DNA of 64,000 nt. Origin: Bin87 sp965217175. GTDB taxonomy: Bacteria > Chloroflexota > Dehalococcoidia > Lucifugimonadales > UBA3495. Below are positions 54,432-62,905 of this stretch, in pieces. The stretch lies in assembly GCA_965217175.1 (NCBI GenBank), contig OZ244251.1:1798001-1862000 (forward strand). The letters run 5' to 3'. Position 1 is the first letter of the stretch. Each line of letters opens with the position of its first letter. The position numbers and the translations under genes are program-made. Under the pieces are notes generated by a model. The model was not told the DNA's origin and did no database searches. It saw only the letters and a list, made by a program, of their open reading frames with translations.

Positions 54432-55640
54432 ATGGCGACGAGAACGGAAGCGCAATTGCCAGACGCCAGGGGGCGGTTCGGAGATTTCGGCGGCAAGTTC
54501 GTGCCGGAAACGGTCATGGCGGCCCTCACCGAACTGGAGGAGTCTTACCGGGCAGCGCAGGACGACGCCGGATTTGCCCAGCAGTTGGAAAATCTGTTGG
54601 TCAATTACGCCGGCCGCCCCACGGCGCTGTATTTTGCCGAGAACCTGAGCCGGCAGTGCGGCGGCGCGCGCATTTATCTGAAGCGTGAAGACCTGGCCCA
54701 TACCGGGGCGCACAAAATCAATAACGCCCTGGGGCAATCCCTGCTGGCGCAACGCATGGGGAAGTCGAGAATCATCGCCGAGACCGGCGCCGGGCAGCAC
54801 GGTGTGGCGACCGCCACGGTTTGCGCCATGCTCGGTTTGCAGTGCATAGTCTATATGGGCGTTGAGGATACGGTGCGGCAGGCTCTGAATGTGTACCGTA
54901 TGCGATTGCTGGGCGCCGAAGTAATCGGCGTCGAGTCTGGGACCCGGACTCTGAAAGATGCCATCAACGAGGCGATCCGGGACTGGGTTACCAACGTTGA
55001 AACGACCCATTACCTCATCGGCAGCGTGGTTGGGCCGCATCCGTATCCGATGCTGGTGCGCGATTTCCAGTCCGTAATTGGTCGGGAAGCCAGGGAACAG
55101 ATTCTGGCGGCGGAAGGCCGACTGCCCGACGTAGTGGCCGCCTGTGTGGGTGGAGGCAGCAACGCTATCGGTACGTTTTACGAGTTCATCGGCAACGAGG
55201 GTGTCCGGTTGGTCGGTGTTGAAGCGGCTGGCGATGGTGTGGAAACCGGCCGTCATGCAGCAACCCTTTCGGCGGGACGGCCGGGCGTGCTGCACGGTTC
55301 GATGTCGTACCTGTTGCAGGACGAGCACGGACAGGTTCAGGAGGCCCACAGTATTTCAGCCGGTCTGGACTACCCCGGCGTGGGGCCCGAGCACAGCTGG
55401 CTGAAACAGACTGGGCGAGCCGAATACCTGTCGGTTACCGACGACGAAGCGCTGGAAGGATTCCGGCTGCTGTGCCGCTCGGAAGGGATCATTCCGGCCC
55501 TGGAATCCGCTCACGCGATTTATAAGGCGAGTCAGATGGCCGCCGATATGCCGTCGGACAGCATCATTCTGGTGTGTCTCAGCGGACGGGGGGACAAGGA
55601 TGTGCCCTCAATCGCCCAACGCGAGGGGCTGGACATTTAG
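54432..55640 (+). CDS. trpB: Tryptophan synthase beta chain
   Basis: A 402-residue TrpB1-type beta subunit: GRFGDFGGKFVPETVM, the PLP lysine in KREDLAHTGAHKINNALGQ, ETGAGQHGVATAT, the phosphate loop GGGSNAIGTF, and GLDYPGVGPEHSWL. All are typical of the TrpA-dependent form. The alpha subunit gene trpA, normally next, is absent; an unrelated HNH gene follows. It must be encoded elsewhere, or indole is taken from another source. Confidence 0.97.
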   Translation: MATRTEAQLPDARGRFGDFGGKFVPETVMAALTELEESYRAAQDDAGFAQQLENLLVNYAGRPTALYFAENLSRQCGGARIYLKREDLAHTGAHKINNALGQSLLAQRMGKSRIIAETGAGQHGVATATVCAMLGLQCIVYMGVEDTVRQALNVYRMRLLGAEVIGVESGTRTLKDAINEAIRDWVTNVETTHYLIGSVVGPHPYPMLVRDFQSVIGREAREQILAAEGRLPDVVAACVGGGSNAIGTFYEFIGNEGVRLVGVEAAGDGVETGRHAATLSAGRPGVLHGSMSYLLQDEHGQVQEAHSISAGLDYPGVGPEHSWLKQTGRAEYLSVTDDEALEGFRLLCRSEGIIPALESAHAIYKASQMAADMPSDSIILVCLSGRGDKDVPSIAQREGLDI

Positions 55641-55691
55641 AGCGCCGGCACGGGCCAGTCCGTAACCGCCAGGATGTTGGGGATGTAGAGA

Positions 55692-56480
55692 GTGGGCGGA
55701 CGCTTTTGGCTGGTTGCAACCGTGTGGTTGTGCCTGTTCGTTGCGGTGTTGGCGACGGCGTGTGATTCCGGTGTACGGACTATCAGGGATGTCGCCCGCG
55801 TGGCCGACGAAATCGCAACCGTAGCTGGTTCTGCAAATGGCGACGCGGCCCACGACGAGGATAGCGCCTTACAACCGCAACCACCGGCGGCGGACGTTCG
55901 GCAAATACTAACCGTGTTGAATGGCCTGGAGGTTGCGCGGCGTGGGAGTGATATCGACTACGACCGCGACGATTGGCGTCAGTGGGTGGACGATGACCGC
56001 GATTGCCAGAACACCCGAGCCGAAGTGCTCATCGAGGAAAGCAAAGCGCCGGTTACCTTCGCTGGGGACGAGGACTGTCGCGTCGTGGCAGGGGAATGGC
56101 TGGGGCCGTGGAGCGGAGAAATCTTCAACGAGGCTGGCGATGTCGATATCGATCACCATGTACCGCTTGGCCATGCCCACGAGTCCGGCGGCTGGCGGTG
56201 GGATGACGACCGAAAGCGGGCGTTTGCCAACGATTTGACCCAGCCCGCCAGTTTGCAGGTTACCAAGGCGAGCCTCAACCGGCAGAAAGGCAAGCAACCG
56301 CCCGACGAATGGCGGCCCGACGACCAGCGCGGTTGGTGCGAGTATGCGGCAGACTGGATCGTGGTCAAAAGCCGGTGGGAATTGACGGTCACCAAAGCAG
56401 AGTCAACGTCTCTGCGGGAGATGCTGGAAACCTGCGGCTCCGACGACTCCTGGGGGTTGACCGGCCAGCATCCGGAGTAG
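55692..56480 (+). CDS. Secreted HNH-family nuclease, probable lipoprotein
   Basis: A 262-residue protein with an N-terminal export signal (FWLVATVWLCLFVAVLATAC), whose Cys24 could be lipidated although the lipobox is weak. The mature part has the secreted HNH/DUF1524-like core: DIDHHVPLGHAHESGGW (catalytic His), FANDLTQPASLQVTKASLNR (Asn) and KGKQPPDEWRP, plus two Cys pairs that could form disulfides. This fits extracytoplasmic nucleases that degrade DNA for nutrients. GTG start 51 bp after trpB. Confidence 0.82.
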   Translation: MGGRFWLVATVWLCLFVAVLATACDSGVRTIRDVARVADEIATVAGSANGDAAHDEDSALQPQPPAADVRQILTVLNGLEVARRGSDIDYDRDDWRQWVDDDRDCQNTRAEVLIEESKAPVTFAGDEDCRVVAGEWLGPWSGEIFNEAGDVDIDHHVPLGHAHESGGWRWDDDRKRAFANDLTQPASLQVTKASLNRQKGKQPPDEWRPDDQRGWCEYAADWIVVKSRWELTVTKAESTSLREMLETCGSDDSWGLTGQHPE

Positions 56481-56496
56481 GCCGGCGCGCCCGCTG

Positions 56497-56505
56497 TGCT
56501 ATAAT
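56497..56505 (+). promoter_or_regulatory. Extended -10 promoter upstream of an SDR gene
   Basis: TGCTATAAT, a perfect -10 with TGn extension, 73 bp before ATG 56578. No -35 at the proper spacing. Confidence 0.5.
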
Positions 56506-56577
56506 CCCTGTCGGTTATGGTAAACAGGTTTCCCGAATGTGCCGACATATTCGGGTGACGACTCAAGGAGGCCAGCT

Positions 56578-57375
56578 ATGGAAATGGGATTGGACGGCAA
56601 GGTCGCCATCGTTACCGGCGGCAGCGAGGGAATCGGTAAAGCTGCGGCGTTGCGAATGGCCGGCGAAGGGGCCAACGTCATAATCGTGGCGCGGCGGCAG
56701 GATGTGCTGGACGCGGCGGCAGACGAGATTCGCACGGCCACGGAGGGCGAGGTTACTACCGTTTCTGCCGACGTTTCCGAGCGAGGGACGGCTGCGGAAG
56801 TGGTGAAAACGGCGGTGGATAAATACGGACGGCTGGATATTCTGGTCAACAACGCCGGCACTTCAATGGCAAAGGGTTTTGAACAGGTTAGCGACGACGA
56901 CTGGGAATTCGACTTCGAACTGAAAGTCTGGGGCGCCGTGCGACTGATTCGCGCGGCCATACCGGAAATGCGGAAGGTGGGCGGCGGTCGCATCATCAAC
57001 GTCACCAACCTTGGGGGCAGGACCCCTGGCGCCAACTCCATGCCCACTTCCATATCCCGCGCCGCCGGAATCGGCATTACCAAAGGGCTGTCCAAGGACC
57101 TGGCGTCCGACAACATCCTCGTGAATACGGTTTGTATCGGCCTGATCAAGAGCGGACAGCACGAACGTCGCTACAACGCAAGGCTGGAGAACGAACCCGA
57201 CCTTGACGTGAACGACTTCTATGCTTCCTTGGCTCAGGGTAGAGGCGTGCCGCTGGGTCGTGTGGGAGAGGGCGCCGAAGCCGGAGACGTAATAGCGTTC
57301 CTGGCTTCCGAACGCGCCAGCTACCTGTCGGGAGTGGCGATAAACATCGACGGCGGAGCCTCGGCTGTACTGTAG
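56578..57375 (+). CDS. SDR-family oxidoreductase
   Basis: A 265-residue classical SDR: VTGGSEGIGKAAALRM (cofactor loop, 12-27), NNAGTSMAKG, and INIDGGASAVL at the C-terminus. The usual YxxxK is replaced by a Ser/Met-rich stretch, TNLGGRTPGANSMPTSISRA, where the Tyr appears to be missing. The protein may therefore be a divergent or non-canonical SDR. AAGGAGG fixes the start at 56578. It lies before a PLP aminotransferase, same strand. Confidence 0.87.
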   Translation: MEMGLDGKVAIVTGGSEGIGKAAALRMAGEGANVIIVARRQDVLDAAADEIRTATEGEVTTVSADVSERGTAAEVVKTAVDKYGRLDILVNNAGTSMAKGFEQVSDDDWEFDFELKVWGAVRLIRAAIPEMRKVGGGRIINVTNLGGRTPGANSMPTSISRAAGIGITKGLSKDLASDNILVNTVCIGLIKSGQHERRYNARLENEPDLDVNDFYASLAQGRGVPLGRVGEGAEAGDVIAFLASERASYLSGVAINIDGGASAVL

Positions 57376-57429
57376 TTGCAGTTTGCGCTCCCAATGATCT
57401 GGACCAATGGATAATGACTGGAGAATAGT

Positions 57430-58626
57430 GTGAACGACTCATACCTAGCCGAATTTGAGGCGCCGAATCGGTTGTTGCTTGGCGCGGGTCCGTGTACGGT
57501 GCACCCGCGTGTGCTCCGCGCGATGACGCAGCCGTTGATAGGGCACCTGGACCCAATGTTCTTTCAGGTGATGGACGAAGTGTGCGAGATGCTCAGGAAG
57601 GTTTTCCACACTGAAAATTACATGACGGTTCCCATATCGTCCACCGGAACCGGGGCGATGGAAACTGCCTGCGCCAACGTCCTGGAGCGGGGAGACACTG
57701 CCATAGTTTGCCGTAACGGGTACTTTGGCGCGCGCCTGGCGGATATTGCCGAGCGGTGCGGAGCCAACACCATCATGGTCGACTCTCCGTGGGGCCAACC
57801 CGCGGACCTGAACGGCCTGGAAGACGCATTGAACGCGAACCCCAACACTAGGGTGGTTGGCTTGGTTCACGCCGAAACTTCCACGGGAGCGTTGTCTCCG
57901 TTGCAGGACGCCATCGATCTGGCGCATCGCCACGGCGCGATGGTTATCGTTGATGCGGTTACGTCTCTGGGGAGCCACGAAGTGCGGGTCGATGACTGGG
58001 ACATAGACGTTTGCTACAGCGCCAGTCAAAAGTGCCTGGGAGCGCCTCCGGGCCTGGCTCCCATCACGTTCGGCGAGCGGGCGATGCGGATCATTAATGA
58101 ACGCCCCAGCAAGGTTCAGAGCTTTTACTTCAACCTGAAGGACATCGCGGATTACTGGAACCAGACCCGCGCCTATCACCACACCAGCCCAATCACCATG
58201 ACCTATGCGATGCGCGAATCGCTGCGGATGATGATGGAAGAGGGCATCGACCAGCGCCACGCGCGCCACGCCCGAGTGGCGGGAGCCCTGCGCGCCGGCC
58301 TGACAGCGATGGGACTGGAACTGACGGCGTCTCCTGATTATCAGCTGAACCCCATCACGGTGGTCAATGTCCCCGATGGCGTGGACGACGCGGCGGCGCG
58401 CAAGAGGCTGCTGGATGAATGGGATATCGAAGTTAGCGGTGGTCTCGGAGAGTTTCGGGGCAAAGTCTGGCGCATCGGGATGATGGGCGAGGGTGCTCGC
58501 GATCGCAACGTGCTGGCAGTGCTGTCCGCGCTTGAGGTCATCCTTTCCGACGCGGGTTACGAAGTGGCGTTCGGCGCCAGCGTCGGCGCTGCGCAACGTT
58601 CCATGGCGGCGGGCACGACCGGCTAA
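57430..58626 (+). CDS. PLP-dependent aminotransferase (alanine-glyoxylate type)
   Basis: A 398-residue class V aminotransferase: LLGAGPCTVHPRVLRAM, PISSTGTGAMETACANV, HAETSTGALSPLQ, VDAVTSLGSHEV and the PLP lysine in YSASQKCLGAPPGL. This matches alanine:glyoxylate / serine:glyoxylate / serine:pyruvate aminotransferases. GTG start with GGAGA upstream. It is convergent with the glycolate-oxidase operon 58705-63940; glyoxylate made by GlcDEF would be its natural amino acceptor (inference). Confidence 0.94.
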   Translation: MNDSYLAEFEAPNRLLLGAGPCTVHPRVLRAMTQPLIGHLDPMFFQVMDEVCEMLRKVFHTENYMTVPISSTGTGAMETACANVLERGDTAIVCRNGYFGARLADIAERCGANTIMVDSPWGQPADLNGLEDALNANPNTRVVGLVHAETSTGALSPLQDAIDLAHRHGAMVIVDAVTSLGSHEVRVDDWDIDVCYSASQKCLGAPPGLAPITFGERAMRIINERPSKVQSFYFNLKDIADYWNQTRAYHHTSPITMTYAMRESLRMMMEEGIDQRHARHARVAGALRAGLTAMGLELTASPDYQLNPITVVNVPDGVDDAAARKRLLDEWDIEVSGGLGEFRGKVWRIGMMGEGARDRNVLAVLSALEVILSDAGYEVAFGASVGAAQRSMAAGTTG

Positions 58627-58676
58627 CCGTTAGCGGGACCGCCAACGCGGAATCCCAGAACTGGCAAATAACAGGG

Positions 58677-58705
58677 GCGACCGCCGGCCGACCGGTCGGG
58701 GTCGC
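58677..58705. terminator. GC-rich hairpin between convergent aminotransferase and glcF
   Basis: GCGACC (58677-58682) and GGTCGC (58700-58705) enclose the palindrome CCGACCGGTCGG. There is no T-tract on either side, so a bidirectional terminator is only possible. Confidence 0.4.
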
Positions 58706-60111
58706 TACCGGTCTTCGGCTTGATAGGCAGCGTCCAGCACCTGCACCACATGTGACACGCGTACTGTGGACCCGGCGTTCCGCAATCCCTGTTCCAATTG
58801 GGACACGCACCCGGGATTTGCCGAAGCGATTATTTCGGCTTCGGTGGCGAGGGCGTTGTTCACCTTGCGTCGCTGCAGACGCCCCGACATCTCCCGCTGG
58901 ATCAGGGAATAGAACCCAGCGGAGCCGCAGCAAAGTGATGACTCCGCCATTTCGGTCAGCGTGAGGCCGGGGATGCTCTGCAGCACCTGGCGAGGGGCGG
59001 CGGTGATACGCTGTGCGTGGGCCAGGTGGCAGGGGTCCTGCATTGTTACGTGGCAGGCGAATTCGGATCGCGGCGGATCCAACGGTAGTGCGGCGAGAAA
59101 TTCGGTGATGTCTCGCGTATGGGCGGCAAAGTCGGTGGCGGCTTGCGCGTAGTCGGGATCGTCACGGAGCAGGTCGCCGTACTCTTTCATTGAGGAACCG
59201 CAGCCGGCCGAAGCAGTTATCACGACGTTTACGCCAGCTTCCCGGAACGCATCAATGTTGCGCCGGGCCAGCAGGCGTCCCATCTCCAGGTCTCCGGCGT
59301 GCAGGTTCAGAGCGCCGCAACAACCCTGAGCCGGTGGGACAATCACGTCGCATCCATTCCGCTGCAAAACTCTAACCGCAGCCCGCATGGTGTCGCCCTG
59401 CATCAATGGCATGACGCAACCGGACAGCAGACCAACCGTCATGCGTCGTGTTCCTTGCGCGGGGAATGCGGACGATCGGGGGCTGAAAAACCTGCTTCCC
59501 ATCACCGGCATTTGTGATTCCAGGTCGGCCAGGCCACCGGGCAGCCAACGGAGCAATCCCGATTTACGCAACAGCGCCTGTATGCCAGAGCGCTGGTAGA
59601 CTCGCATCAGGTGGCCTGCCATCCGGAGACGCCGATTGTGAGGCAACGCGGCGCGCAGAAATAATCGGGAGAGGCGGCTCAGCTCGGGGCTCTGCTGTCC
59701 GTGCTCGGCCACCTGGGAACGGGTTTGCTCCATGATGCGGCCGTACGGCACTCCAGAGGGACAGACGGCTTCGCAGGCGCGGCATTGCAGGCACATTTCC
59801 CAGTGGGACACGAGGCGATCGCTGATGCCGGTGCGACCTTCGTGTACGGCCTTCATCAGCGCAATCCGGCCCCGTGGTGACTCGGCCTCCAGGCCGGTTT
59901 CGACGTAGGTTGGGCAGGCGCTGAGGCACAGGCCGCAATGAACGCAGCGGTACAGGTCAGATTCGACCGGAGCATCGGGGCCGGCGAACCCGGGGCCATC
60001 GTTCAAGGAACCAACGAAAGGTATCCCGTAAGGGAATCCGTGACCGGCGCCGGTATCGGACCCGCCAGAGGTGTTGTGGGTATCGGTCGCTTGATGAGTC
60101 TCGGCCATCAT
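58705..60111 (-). CDS. glcF: Glycolate oxidase iron-sulfur subunit
   Basis: A 468-residue GlcF-type electron-transfer subunit. Two 4Fe-4S motifs are seen, CVHCGLCLSACP (36-47) and CLQCRACEAVCP (about 92-103), followed by two CCG (heterodisulfide-reductase-like) domains with PPAQGCCGAL and SSLCCGSAG plus DPCHLAHAQ. An N-terminal Thr/Gly-rich extension of about 30 residues is unusual. The start ATGATG overlaps the glcE stop (ATGA) with GGAGG upstream, so it is translationally coupled. It passes electrons from GlcD/E to the quinone pool. Confidence 0.95.
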   Translation of the reverse strand: MMAETHQATDTHNTSGGSDTGAGHGFPYGIPFVGSLNDGPGFAGPDAPVESDLYRCVHCGLCLSACPTYVETGLEAESPRGRIALMKAVHEGRTGISDRLVSHWEMCLQCRACEAVCPSGVPYGRIMEQTRSQVAEHGQQSPELSRLSRLFLRAALPHNRRLRMAGHLMRVYQRSGIQALLRKSGLLRWLPGGLADLESQMPVMGSRFFSPRSSAFPAQGTRRMTVGLLSGCVMPLMQGDTMRAAVRVLQRNGCDVIVPPAQGCCGALNLHAGDLEMGRLLARRNIDAFREAGVNVVITASAGCGSSMKEYGDLLRDDPDYAQAATDFAAHTRDITEFLAALPLDPPRSEFACHVTMQDPCHLAHAQRITAAPRQVLQSIPGLTLTEMAESSLCCGSAGFYSLIQREMSGRLQRRKVNNALATEAEIIASANPGCVSQLEQGLRNAGSTVRVSHVVQVLDAAYQAEDR

Positions 60112-61469
60112 AATCCTCCGACGAAGCGTCCGGGATTGAGCAATGAATGAGGGTCGAACTCGTTTTTGAGGCGACGCATGACTGCCATTGCTGACGGTGG
60201 CGGCCCCCAGACATCCAGCCGGCGCTTCGCCGATTCAGGACATCGCTCGACTATTGCGCTGCCACCCAGATCCGCGGCTATTCGCTGGATATGTCCCAGC
60301 GCCGCCGCGAGTTCCGCTGGATCGGTGTTTCCGAAATCATCCCACCAGAGCAGCCGCCCGCCTCCGAAACCGACGTCTGCGACCAACCCGGGCGCGGGCA
60401 GTTGATGTATGGATTCAACACCCAGGCGGATGATGTCAGTCAAAGCGGATGGGGGCGAATTGATCCGCACGGATACGGCCGGTCGGTCGTCCTCCCTTGC
60501 CGGCAGGTCGGAAATGGCCTCGATGAGCAAAGTCGCCCCATCGCTCAGGATGGTATCTACAGATTTGGCGGTTTCTTTCCAGAGAGACGCGGTGTCATCC
60601 AAACGGCGGTTCACCGACGTCGACCGGCCTCCAATCATGGCAACGACAACCCAGCTGGAACCGTCGTGTTCCGGGAGCGACGGTACATGTCGGGCGGCGA
60701 GTGGATTCAGGACGTGGAGACCAAGCGGGGCGTAGTGCTGCGTTTGGAGGTTTTGGGCGGCGCTGGCGGCGGTGTGGGCATCCGGTAGCGAGGCCACTAT
60801 CATGGCCCAGTTGCTGGGAGCAGGGGCCAGTTTGAAGGTTGCTTCGGTGATGATAGCCAAAGTTCCCAGCGAACCGGTATAGAGACGATTGAGGTCGTAG
60901 CCGGTTACGTTCTTGACCACTTTGCCGCCAGCGCTGGTCTGGATTCCGGCAGCGTCGACGACCTTGACGCCGATGAGCCAATCGCGAGGCAATCCGTATG
61001 CTGACCGCAGCGGGCCGCTGAGCCCGGTGGCCAGTGTGCCGCCGATGGTTGCCTTTCCCGCCAGTGGCGCTGATATGGGTACGTATTTGCCTTCCTGAGC
61101 CAGAATGGACTGGAGACTGGAGATGGTCATGCCGGCCTGCGCGGTGATGGTTAGGTCGGCGGGCTGAAAATCAACCAGACGGTCGAGATCGCGCAGGTCA
61201 ATCGCGATGCCGGGCCGGGCGGGAGGATTGCCCAGGTCGGTTTGGGTGCGACCGCCGACCGGATACACCGCGGCGCCGGCGCCAGTCGCCCAGGCCAGTA
61301 CGGAAGACACCGCATCCGGGTCGGTGGGCTTGATTGCGGCGTAGGGCGTGAACGAGCCGATGGCGTAATCCGGCAATTGCCGGGCGTCCACCACGGTTTC
61401 GGGGCCGAGTAGGTCGGCGAGTTGATGTGAAGCGGTTCCTGCAGTGGTGGCCATCAGCCATCCACTCAC
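60108..61469 (-). CDS. glcE: Glycolate oxidase FAD-binding subunit GlcE
   Basis: A 453-residue FAD_binding_4 protein: AAVYPVGGRTQTDLGNPP (PP-loop of the PCMH fold), ITAQAGMTISSLQ, APLAGKATIGGTLATGLSGP and GGKVVKNVTGYDLNRLYTGS are standard for GlcE. A GTG at 61469 overlaps the glcD stop (GTGA); ATG 61454 is the alternative start. Second flavin subunit of the GlcDEF complex. It ends with a 4-bp overlap with glcF. Confidence 0.93.
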   Translation of the reverse strand: MSGWLMATTAGTASHQLADLLGPETVVDARQLPDYAIGSFTPYAAIKPTDPDAVSSVLAWATGAGAAVYPVGGRTQTDLGNPPARPGIAIDLRDLDRLVDFQPADLTITAQAGMTISSLQSILAQEGKYVPISAPLAGKATIGGTLATGLSGPLRSAYGLPRDWLIGVKVVDAAGIQTSAGGKVVKNVTGYDLNRLYTGSLGTLAIITEATFKLAPAPSNWAMIVASLPDAHTAASAAQNLQTQHYAPLGLHVLNPLAARHVPSLPEHDGSSWVVVAMIGGRSTSVNRRLDDTASLWKETAKSVDTILSDGATLLIEAISDLPAREDDRPAVSVRINSPPSALTDIIRLGVESIHQLPAPGLVADVGFGGGRLLWWDDFGNTDPAELAAALGHIQRIAADLGGSAIVERCPESAKRRLDVWGPPPSAMAVMRRLKNEFDPHSLLNPGRFVGGL

Positions 61470-62899
61470 GCGTAGAGGCCGGCGGTGTGGCGGGCAGGGT
61501 GCGGAGCCGGGTGGTAATAGGAGCCATCGGGGAAGATTTTGCCGGGGTTGAGGCGATTGGCCGGCGCAAATGCGTTTCGGACGCGCTGCATTGCTGCCAT
61601 GTCGTCATTGGTGTAAACGAGGGGCATAAACTCTTTCTTTTCCAGCCCAATCCCATGCTCACCGCTCAGGGTTCCACCCAAAGCCGCGCACTCCTGCATC
61701 AATTCGGCGGCGGCGGTCATAGCATTTTCCATCACGCCAGGTTCGCGGGCGTCAAAGAGCATACAGGGATGGAGGTTTCCGTCCCCGGCGTGGAATACGT
61801 TGGCGATGGTGATGCCGTAGCGTTCGCTTACCTCGGTAACTTTGCGGAGCATCTGGGTCAGCCGGGTGCGTGGAACTACGCCATCGACCAGGTAGTAATT
61901 GGGGGCGATGGTTCCGAAGGCCCCGAATGCCGTTTTGCGTCCCACCCACAGGCGTTCGCGTTCGTCGTCGGCCTCGGCGATTCGCACGTCCGCCGCGCCG
62001 GTGTCCCAAAGCGCGGATTCCACCTCGCGGCTAACCTCTTCCACCTCTTCGTGAAGACCCTCAAGTTCTATGAGTAGCACGGCGCCGGCGTCGTTGGGAT
62101 ACCCGGCGTCGGTAACATTCTGGACCGCCTTGATGCTGAGGGCGTCAATCATTTCCAGGGCGGCTGGAATTATGCCGTGGCCAACGATTGCGGAAACGGC
62201 GGTGCACGCGGAGTCGATGTCTGCGAAGATTCCCAGGAATGTGCGGACCGATTCTGGAACCGGCAGCAACCTGACCAGAATCTTGGTGGCGATGCCGAAG
62301 GTGCCCTCTGAACCGACGAAGGCTCCGCGCAGGTCGTAACCGGCCGTTTCGCGAGCCATGCTGCCCAGGTTGACTACTGCGCCGTCTTCCAGGATGACTT
62401 CCATGCCTATGACGTGGTTGGTTGTCGTGCCGTAAGCCAGGCAGTGCGGGCCGCCGGCGTTTTCAGCGATGTTGCCCCCGAGGCTGCACGCCCGTTGACT
62501 GGAAGGATCGGGGGCGTAGCGCAGGCCGAATTTGCGGGCGTGGTTGTCCAGGTCTAGGTTGATGACGCCCGGTTCAACGAGGGCAGTGCGGTTGAGGGTG
62601 TCGACTTCCAGGATTCGGTTCATCCTGGGAAATGCGATCTGCAATCCGTCCGGAGGCGTGATTGCTCCTCCGCTGAGGCCGGTGCCGCTGCCGCGTCCGA
62701 CGACTGTTACGCCGGCGTCATACGCCAGGGCGATCACCCGGCTGGCCTGATCGGTGTCGGCGGGAAGAACAACCGCCCACGGCATGGAGCGGTCGACCGA
62801 GCCGTCGTATTCGTAGACCAGCAGATCTTCGGGGTGGGCGATAACGTAGTCTACCCCGACTACGGCCTGGATCTGGGAGATCAGGTCTGGCGTGGCCAC
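61466..62899 (-). CDS. glcD: Glycolate oxidase subunit GlcD (FAD-linked oxidase)
   Basis: A 477-residue flavoprotein oxidising glycolate, D-lactate or another 2-hydroxy acid. FAD-binding: VVGRGSGTGLSGGAITP and SLGGNIAENAGGPHCLAYG; substrate/metal side: NVFHAGDGNLHPCMLFD and LSGEHGIGLEKKEFM. Full length. GTG start 6 bp after the NHL gene. Order NHL-glcD-glcE-glcF. The real 2-hydroxy acid is not determined by sequence. Confidence 0.95.
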   Translation of the reverse strand: MATPDLISQIQAVVGVDYVIAHPEDLLVYEYDGSVDRSMPWAVVLPADTDQASRVIALAYDAGVTVVGRGSGTGLSGGAITPPDGLQIAFPRMNRILEVDTLNRTALVEPGVINLDLDNHARKFGLRYAPDPSSQRACSLGGNIAENAGGPHCLAYGTTTNHVIGMEVILEDGAVVNLGSMARETAGYDLRGAFVGSEGTFGIATKILVRLLPVPESVRTFLGIFADIDSACTAVSAIVGHGIIPAALEMIDALSIKAVQNVTDAGYPNDAGAVLLIELEGLHEEVEEVSREVESALWDTGAADVRIAEADDERERLWVGRKTAFGAFGTIAPNYYLVDGVVPRTRLTQMLRKVTEVSERYGITIANVFHAGDGNLHPCMLFDAREPGVMENAMTAAAELMQECAALGGTLSGEHGIGLEKKEFMPLVYTNDDMAAMQRVRNAFAPANRLNPGKIFPDGSYYHPAPHPARHTAGLYA

Positions 62900-62905
62900 C
62901 GGGAA

